From assembly GCA_026168455.1 (NCBI GenBank), contig CM047426.1, positions 29,013,058 through 29,077,057 on the forward strand: 64,000 nt of DNA, given 5' to 3'. The stretch comes from Theocolax elegans (lineage: Eukaryota; Arthropoda; Insecta; Hymenoptera; Cerocephalidae). Positions within the stretch are counted from its first letter, which is position 1. Every line of letters starts with the position of its first letter. The translations under genes were made by a program, and so were the position numbers. The notes under the pieces are model-generated. The model ran no database searches. It had not been told where the DNA came from and was given only the letters and a program-made list of their open reading frames with translations. Shown one piece after another: positions 56,901 to 64,000 of the stretch.

Positions 56901-59900
56901 AATGTAGTCATAGCCGCGTAGGCAGAAGTCTACCTCGGGGACGTATGCGTGGGTGGATTTTTGAATTCGACAATCCGAATATTCTACTTATGTCATAAGG
57001 TACAAGCTTGAAAATTTGCAGGAATGTAGGTAATAAGGGTTTAAACAAATAAAAAAATTGGCAGAAGCGGATGTTGAGGATAATATGGCGGCAGAAGTAC
57101 CGCAAGTGGTCAAAAATATTTTTCTACTTATGTCATAAGGTACATTTCTGCCTCTTCGCTTATGGCTTCTTCAAGACCTCAATAAGCTAGAAAAAATTTG
57201 GCAGAAGTGTAGGATGGGGATAAGTGCCAAAAAAATTATCAATAAGTGCGCGGATTTGAAATATTCGATTTTTCTCTCGGTATTTGGTATCTAAAATACA
57301 CGACTTGATACAAGCTTGAAAATTTGCAGGAATGTAGGTAATAAGGTTTTAAACAAATAAAAAAATTGGCAGAAGCGGATGTTGAGGACAAGATGGCGGC
57401 AGAAGTACCGGAAGTGGTCAAAAATATTTTTCTACTTATGTCATAAGGTAAATTTCTGCCTTTTCGCTTATAGCTTTTTCAAGACGTCAATAAGCTAGAA
57501 AAAATTTGGCAGAAGTGTAGGATGGGGATAAGTGCCAAAAAAAATGATCAATAAGTGCGCGGATTTGAAATATTCGATTTTTCTCTCGGTATTTGGTATC
57601 TAAAATACACGACTTGTTACAAGCTTGAACATTTGCAGGAATGTAGGTAATAAGGTTTTAAACAAATAAAAAAATTGGCAGAAGCGGATGTTGAGGACAA
57701 GATGGCGGCAGAAGTACCGGAAGTGGTCAAAAATATTTTTCTACTTATGTCATAAGGTAAATTTCTGCCTTTTCGCTTATAGCTTTTTCAAGACGTCAAT
57801 AAGCTAGAAAAAATTTGGCAGAAGTGTAGGAGGATAAGTGCCAAAAAAAATGATCAATAAGTGCGCGGATTTGAAATATTCGATTTTTCTCTCGGTATTT
57901 GGTGTCTAAAATACACGACTTGTTACAAGCTTGAACATTTGCAGGAATGTAGGTAATAAGGTTTTAAACAAATAAAAAAATTGGCAGAAGCGGATGTTGA
58001 GGACAAGATGGCGGCAGAAGTACCGGAAGTAGTCAAATTATTTTGTTACTTAATGTCATAAGGTATATTCTGCCTCTTCGCTTATAGCTTCTTCAAGACG
58101 TCAATAAGCTAGAAAAAATTTGGCAGAATTGTGGGATGGGGATAAGTGCCAAACAAAATTGCATGCAATCTCAATCCGGTAAACCATGGTTGTGTCGTTA
58201 ATGGCAATAAATTTGACTCTGTATGGTTTACGGGAGCACAATGTCCAGAAACAGTTCGAGATGTTATTGTCGAAGATATTGACGCAGAAGCTGATGAAAA
58301 TATTTCTTGTGAAAGCGATGAATCTGAAAATAATTAATTGAAACCATATATGTATTTAAACATACACACACCCGTGTACTCGTTATTTGTATATGTACTA
58401 CGTACTGTATATAAAATATTAAATACATTGTACAAAATAAATTCTTCCAGTTCTGCGCTTTAATTGTTGATTTTTTTAGCACTTATCTCCCACCTACATT
58501 TCTGTCAATTGTTTTTAACATACGGGCGTCTTGAAAAAGCCATACGCAAAGAGTCAGAAATTTACCTTATGACATCAGTTGAAATATATTTTTTGCCACT
58601 TCCGGTACTTATACCGCCATCTTGTCCTCAACTTCCGCTTCTGACAATTTTTTTCTTTATTAAAAACGTTATCACCTGCATTCCTGCAAATTTTCAAGCT
58701 TGCATCAAGTCGCGTATTTTAGATACCAAATATTGAAAGAAAAATGGAATATTTCAAATCCGCGCACTTATTGATCATTTTTTTTGGGAACTTATCCCCA
58801 ACCTACACTTCTGCCAAATTTTTTCTAGCTTATTGACGTCTTGAAAAAGCTATAAGCGAAAAGGCAGAAATTTACCTTATGACATAAGTAGAAAAATATT
58901 TTTGACCACTTCCGGTACTTCTGCCGCCATATTGTTCTCAACATCCGCTGCTGCCAATTTTTGTATTTGTTTAAAACCTTATTACCTACATTCCTGCAAA
59001 TTTTCAAGCTTGTATCAAGTCGTGTATTTTAGATACCAAATACCGAGAGAAAAATCGAATATTTCAAATCCGCGCACTTATTGATAATTTTTTTGGCACT
59101 TATCCCCATCCTACACTTCTGCCAAATTTTTTCTAGCTTATTGACGTCTTGAAGAAGCCATAAGCGAAGAGGCAGAAATTTACCTTATGACATAAGTAGA
59201 AAAATATTTTTGACCACTTCCGGTACTTCTGCCGCCATATTGTCCTTAACATCCGCTTCTGCCAATTTTTTTATTTGTTTAAACCCTTATTACCTACATT
59301 CCTGCAAATTTTCAAGCTTGTACCTTATGACATAAGTAGAATAGTTGGATTGTCGAATTCAAAAATCCACCCACGCATACGTCCCCGAGGTAGACTTCTG
59401 CCTACGCGGCTATGACTACATTAATATACAAGGAATTGATTTGGCTGGAGAACAGCCTTGTACCTTATGACAACCTTTTTTAAATGGGTGGCTCTTAGAC
59501 TATTACAGATACTGTTCAAACCAAATAAAATAGCGTAACAGACAGATTTTTATGAAATAATTATTAATTAATGAATTATACGTAAATAACTATTTTTGGT
59601 CGGTAATATATGTATAGCTATAAAACAATGATTCATGGTTGCCCAAAAATCTCGATGTCTTATCAATAAAAAAATTTAAAAAAATTCACGGATTATCTCC
59701 AAAAAAAACACAACACTGTTACAGAACGTTTAATAAAAAGTAATCAATTTTTCTGTTTTCTGGGGTTCACATTCCGTTATAGACTCATGTTAATACTTGA
59801 TTCATTATAAATATATGTATATCATATTATTATTGTAATAGCCTCCAGAACCGGTGAAAGCTTGGTCCGGTGATTTACAAGCAACAAAGATGGGTCAAGT

Positions 59901-62900
59901 ATGTCTGCAATACCTTCACATGCCTGATATTCCAGGAGTTGACCGAGTAATAGGTTCCGAGGATTGTTTATATTTAAATATTTATGTACCTGATAGAGAC
60001 AAGAATTCATCTCTTCTACCCGTTTTGTTCTATATTCATGGAGGAGCTTTCACCTTTGGAGCAGGAAGTATCTACGGTGGTAAATACCTCATGGATAGAG
60101 ATGTTATTCTTGTCACTATTAATTATCGGTTAGGCCCATTAGGTAAGATTCTGTACAAATCTAATACACTTATTTCAATATTCTCACAAATATTCTGTTT
60201 CTATATGTCTCAAAATCCTCAAATAAAATTTGTATAGAAAAACGTTATTTATTATAGAATATTTGTATATATACAGGCTTCTTAAGCACGGAGGATAATA
60301 TAGTGTCAGGAAATATGGGATTGAAGGACCAAAGCATGGCATTACGATGGGTATACGATAACATCGAATCTTTCGGTGGTAATCCGAAGAAAATAACTCT
60401 GCTTGGTTTAAGTTCTGGCGCAGCAAGTGTACATTATCATTATATGACACCTTTGAGTGCTGGGTTATTCCAAAATGGTATATCGTTCAGTGGTACAGCT
60501 TTGAATTGTTGGGCTCAAACCGAAAATTCTTTAGAAAAAGCCAAAAGAATTGGCACCCTTTTGGAATGTCCAACTGAAACTACAAAAGAGATGGTTGCGT
60601 GTCTGAGAAGTCGACCTGCAAGATCGATTGTTCAAACCGTCAGACAATTTATGGTAAATTTTATTCTTTTGTTATATTTATTATATTAACAATTACTTAT
60701 TTTATTATATATTATACCGCAATATCAGTGTTAAATTTTAATATCAACGAGATTACTTATTTTTTATGTATGTGCAAAATTCTTGAGATACTTTTTAAAG
60801 TAATGTTGTTGATACTAGAAAACTGTTATTCACAATAAGTACGTATGATTATATATCATAATTAATCATGTAATTTACGCAAGAGACTTTTTGGTAAGAC
60901 TTTTCTCGAAAACGTAACAAATTTTATTGTGAAATTTAACATTCAGATAAAGGCGTCGCTTCTCTTATTTTTCTACAAAGTATTTTTTTATTTTATTTAT
61001 TAAACAACAAAAACAGAGTATGGAACCCCTTTAAAGATGCTTATCATCTGTGATTTGAATCAAAAATTATTTTTCTTTAATTTTATGACGAGTCCAAAGG
61101 CTGATTTATGTACTCTTATTGTTTACACTGTTCTTGACTTCATTAATATATCTGAGTATATATCTTATTCATCTCGCATAATAATATTGATAATAAATCT
61201 GGAAATTTAACCATGAAACTACAAAAAACTTTGGTTGAATTCAGTAAAAACTACTTTCAAATCGCAAAATTTCGTATGAAAAAAGGTGGGAATACATATT
61301 TCTACTATGCCGTAAACGGGATAAGCAGAAATCTTCTGATATATGTTCTAAAAAGAAATCTGCTTGTTTTTATATATAGTTGATAAATTTCTTCTGATGA
61401 TGAAGTAATAGCTATTTTAAATAAATGACAGTAACTTTTTATTTTTGAAAAATAAATGCTTGGTTTTAAATGATTCTTCTATAATTTGGAAGAATCTGCT
61501 GAAGTTATAATTCCTAATTCTTTGTAAGAAAACTCCGTTTAGGTACAGAAAAATCAGTTAATATTAAGCAGATTTTCTTTTTGAAACATATTTGAGAAGA
61601 ATTACATTTAAGGTAAGATTCTATGTTCATGAAAGTGAGTGACGCCTGATTTCCTTGATTCATGTATGCTTTGAGGTACTACGCCTGTATTGGTTGTGAG
61701 CATTAAGGCGCTTATATCTTTTCTTACCTCTTTTTAATCTAATAAAATTTGCATCGAAGCTAGCTTTAATTATTTGATGTTATTTATTTTATTTCAAAGA
61801 AAATTAATTGAGTTATACGCTTAACCTTTAGATGGACGGGATACACATGTAGGCATAATGCGCCTGACCTGCCAACATCCCAACTTAGTTTGGCTCTAAA
61901 TTAAGGATCTTAAACCATATTTCTATAAAAAATGCAATTTTTTAAAACCCTGGCCCTCTAAAGGTTAATAATCTGGTATCTATATTTATACACGAACTTA
62001 CAGGATCATTTGATGTATTTAAATAAATTACGCTTACAACTTTATCTCTACTTATTCCTAATAACTAATATTAGATTAGAATATTTTAAATATAAATAGA
62101 TACCGTATAAAATTGTATATAAATTGTATATAAGTTGTCGGTGAACATTTAATAAAAGTGGTTTAAATAGATAAATAATTGTTGTATAACTTATAATATC
62201 AATTTATTTATGTCTTGGGGTCAAATCATTTTGAATTCATTCTTTACATAGAAATATGAAATTATTTAAATGCCAATTATTTATTTTTAAAACCTTATTA
62301 TTGTAATTATTATTATGATTTGCAATTAAATAAAATGCATATGCTACGAATAGTATAAGAATAACAAAAAAATTTCAGCCATGGCTATTCAATCCTTTTA
62401 CACCTTTCGGACCAGTTGTAGAAAAATCCGAGGATAAGCCATTTATCGATCGCCCACCTGTGGAAATACTAAACAATGGAGACGTTCTGGATGTCCCGTG
62501 GATGACAAGTGCAACCAGCGAGGAGGGTCTTTACCCTACCGCAGGTAAACTTGCCCCCTCTTTAGTATTAAAGTGTCCATACATATCTAATTAAACAACA
62601 AGATCTCGTTAATTATTATAATTAAACGATAACATTATTTTTAGAATTTATTGTAAACGATAAGTATTTGAGTGATCTCAACGAGAATTGGGTATTATTG
62701 GCTCCTCACTTACTGGATTTCAATTATACAATTTCTCAAAATATGCTAGAGGAAGTAGCGTTGAAAATTCGAAAACATTACTTGAGTGATAATCCAATTA
62801 ACCGAGAAACAGCAAATAAAATAACAAAAATGGTGGGCGATAGGTTGTATGTAGTCGGCGCAGAGAAAGCTGCCAGAATGCAAGCTAAAGTAAATAAGAG

Positions 62901-63723
62901 TCCGGTATGGTTTTATTATTACAGCTACAGAGCCACCAGTAGTCTCAGCGAATTACTTAGCGGAACTCAGGAAGACTTTGGTTTGTTCTTTTACCATTAA
63001 CTTTAATCACTTTTCTAATTGTTTCGATTCTAAAACATTAATAATTAACTCTTTAAATTTATTAGTTCACTATTTAAATTATATAACTTTGTGCTACTAG
63101 TCTACTTCTATTATCAATTGAAAGTGATTTATGCTATTAAATAATAAATCGTATAAAACATTAGTTTTTATCCACTGACATAAAATAATATAATTTACAA
63201 TTTATTTTAATAAAATAACACAATTTATTCTATTTTTCAACTATAGAATATGCATTACTGAAACAAATAATAGTGTAAACATTAAAATCTGTTTTTTACA
63301 ATACATTGTTATTATATTTTAATTTAAATTTAATTTATAGGTGTAAGCCATTCCGATGATGCCCTCTTAATACTTCATTCTGATTTCGTTAATATCATAG
63401 CAACGGAAAACGATAAAGCTATGCAAATTAATTTATTAGATGTATGTGCATCATACGCTGAAAATGGGTAAAAAAATATAATATTTATTTTTAATACAGA
63501 TACTTGCTATTTGTTTCAAAAAAATTTACTGAATTGATGAATATTTTCTTGTAGCACGAGTGGCATTCCAATTTGGTCAAAAGTAGATCCGTCGCAGAAA
63601 GATTTTTATTATTTACATATATCAGGACCCGGAGAATTCAAGATGACAAGCAGTGATAATTTCGGGGATAAACAATTTTGGAATTCTATTAATTTCAATG
63701 AAAATATTTTAAAATCTGATTAG
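53936..63723 (+). CDS. Secreted carboxylesterase COE-2, paralogue of COE-1
   Basis: Seven exons: 53936-54130, 59842-60142, 60277-60653, 62379-62544, 62645-62980, 63341-63467 and 63555-63723, giving 556 residues. The ATG at 53936 starts a signal peptide (MIGPTRFLFFVAAFCFVRS); an in-frame TTG nine bases upstream is not a start. Oxyanion HGGAF, Ser211 in GLSSGAAS, Glu340 in TSEEGLYP and His462 in GVSHSDD complete an active-looking enzyme. Exons 3-6 have exactly the COE-1 lengths (377, 166, 336, 127) and all phases agree, so the two arose by duplication. The final donor and acceptor sites are canonical. Intron 1 (5.7 kb) and intron 3 (1.7 kb) are swollen by repeats. The venom carboxylesterase-6 / JHE-like group is my best guess; the substrate is unknown. 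Confidence 0.9.
54607..54713. mobile_element. Fragment of the 44188-type MITE
   Basis: AATTAAACACATAATGTTTG and CACGGTGCACAAATATTTTAC match the arm of the MITE at 44188; a short internal pairing remains. Confidence 0.7.
54716..54830 (+). mobile_element. tRNA-derived SINE, degraded copy
   Basis: GAGTTATGGTCTCGTACCCG, GGTCTCGGATTCAATT (eroded box B) and GATTGATTCAAATTGGGGAA line up with the SINE at 47527. Confidence 0.55.
54838..55160. repeat. Hairpin-rich CpG segment between two degraded SINEs
   Basis: CCACACGAGTC pairs with GACGAGTGTGG, enclosing CCCGAGCGAAGTGAGG; a second hairpin-like block has GCACGAGCGAAGCGAG. Resembles the loop of the repeat at 30091. Confidence 0.45.
55180..55262 (-). 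mobile_element. tRNA-derived SINE, degraded copy
   Basis: The minus strand GAGACCTGCGCTAGTTCGGT then GTGCTCGCAATTCGG and CCCGGTTTCGAGTA matches the SINE head with several changes. Confidence 0.55.
55263..56819. other. COE-2 intron 1, AT-rich part
   Basis: No feature recognised except a short piece (about 56735-56830) related to the repeat at 48035. Confidence 0.45.
56820..59503. mobile_element. Foldback element of 2.7 kb with tandem repeats in its arms (FB/Galileo-like)
   Basis: Terminal ATAGTCTAAGAG (56820) and CTCTTAGACTAT (ending 59503) are inverted, followed by arms that pair for hundreds of bases. The left arm contains about 3.5 direct units of 306-309 bp (anchor TACAAGCTTG at 57001, 57310, 57618, 57924); the right arm has fewer units in reverse. 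The middle (58146-58440) is non-repeated and partly coding. This resembles Drosophila FB-NOF and Galileo, by architecture only. Flanking duplications were not found. Confidence 0.8.
58146..58337 (+). pseudogene. Coding remnant at the centre of the foldback element
   Basis: A 63-codon open frame reads NHGCVVNGNKFDSVWFTG and ends in an acidic tail (EDIDAEADENISCESDESENN). It looks like the C-terminus of a longer protein, plausibly the element's own transposase, but I do not recognise the family. Its upstream part has been replaced by arm sequence. Confidence 0.45.
60885..61034. mobile_element. Half copy of the 53009-type MITE in COE-2 intron 3
   Basis: TTTTTGGTAAGACTTTTCTC, AGGCGTCGCTTCTCTTATTT and the terminal GAGTATGGAACCCC match the right half of the MITE at 53009. 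Confidence 0.65.
61035..62378. other. COE-2 intron 3, remainder
   Basis: AT-rich with no further feature recognised. Confidence 0.5.
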
Positions 63724-64000
63724 TCTAAAATTAAAGTGTAAAATACCTATACGTGTTTGTTGTAATAACCGTAAATTTGATGATCAATAGATTGTTTCCC
63801 TCGAATTGTTTCGTAATTAACATGTATATGCAGTGCGTGATAACAAATGATAACATTTTTTATTACGCGGATGTGACAGATTGGATGCTTTATATTAAAC
63901 CAATTTTTATCGCACTGTTCAGAATAATCGGTGCTTGTGTCAACTTTTTCTTTTAACAGATGAAAAATTTTTTTTTAATATACGTGACGTAAAGTCAAAT
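63724..64000. other. COE-2 3' flank
   Basis: Presumed 3' UTR and flank; no clear AATAAA site close to the stop. The open frame 63753-63956 has no family match. Confidence 0.4.

Noticed and set aside
56908..59084. Possible CRISPR-like regular direct repeats
   Set aside because: Units are about 308 bp with no short-repeat/spacer pattern, in eukaryotic DNA and in inverted orientation in the other arm; they are foldback arm repeats.

Overview
This window is AT-rich invertebrate nuclear DNA. It has GT-AG introns, insect-type carboxylesterases, an FHA-domain DNA-damage adaptor and many transposable elements. I infer an insect, most likely a hymenopteran such as an ant; that is a judgement from gene types and repeat content, not a database match.

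Left end (1-8.2 kb): a large minus-strand gene encodes an MDC1/Mu2-like checkpoint adaptor. An FHA domain is spread over four small exons. It is followed by one giant exon that runs off the left edge and carries a 65-residue tandem repeat rich in TQ and TQxF sites. The second intron of this gene contains a complete seven-exon carboxylesterase gene on the opposite strand (COE-1, 560 aa).

Middle (8.2-53.9 kb): no conventional host gene was recognised. The interval is a transposon graveyard and nursery. It holds perfect palindromes, several families of foldback elements and MITEs (some with clear target-site duplications), a 5S-rRNA-derived SINE with 18-bp duplications, and several copies of a tRNA-derived SINE. 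It also holds a gypsy integrase remnant, a three-exon BED-finger hAT-like gene, a hAT-type MITE split by a solo LTR, and a 4.5-kb DNA transposon with 8-bp duplications and a broken transposase. A twice-copied module carries an empty site and a filled site for one MITE, and a 2-kb tandem duplication carries non-LTR retrotransposon remnants.

Right end (53.9-63.7 kb): a second carboxylesterase (COE-2, 556 aa) is a paralogue of COE-1. Its intron phases are identical and four internal exons have identical lengths. Its 5.7-kb first intron holds a 2.7-kb foldback element with tandem repeats in its arms and a small coding remnant at its centre, an FB/Galileo-like architecture.

The two esterases look catalytically intact (Ser-Glu-His triad, oxyanion HGG) and secreted. 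The checkpoint adaptor probably works with ATM and RNF8 homologues in the nucleus. The mobile elements account for most of the remaining structure.
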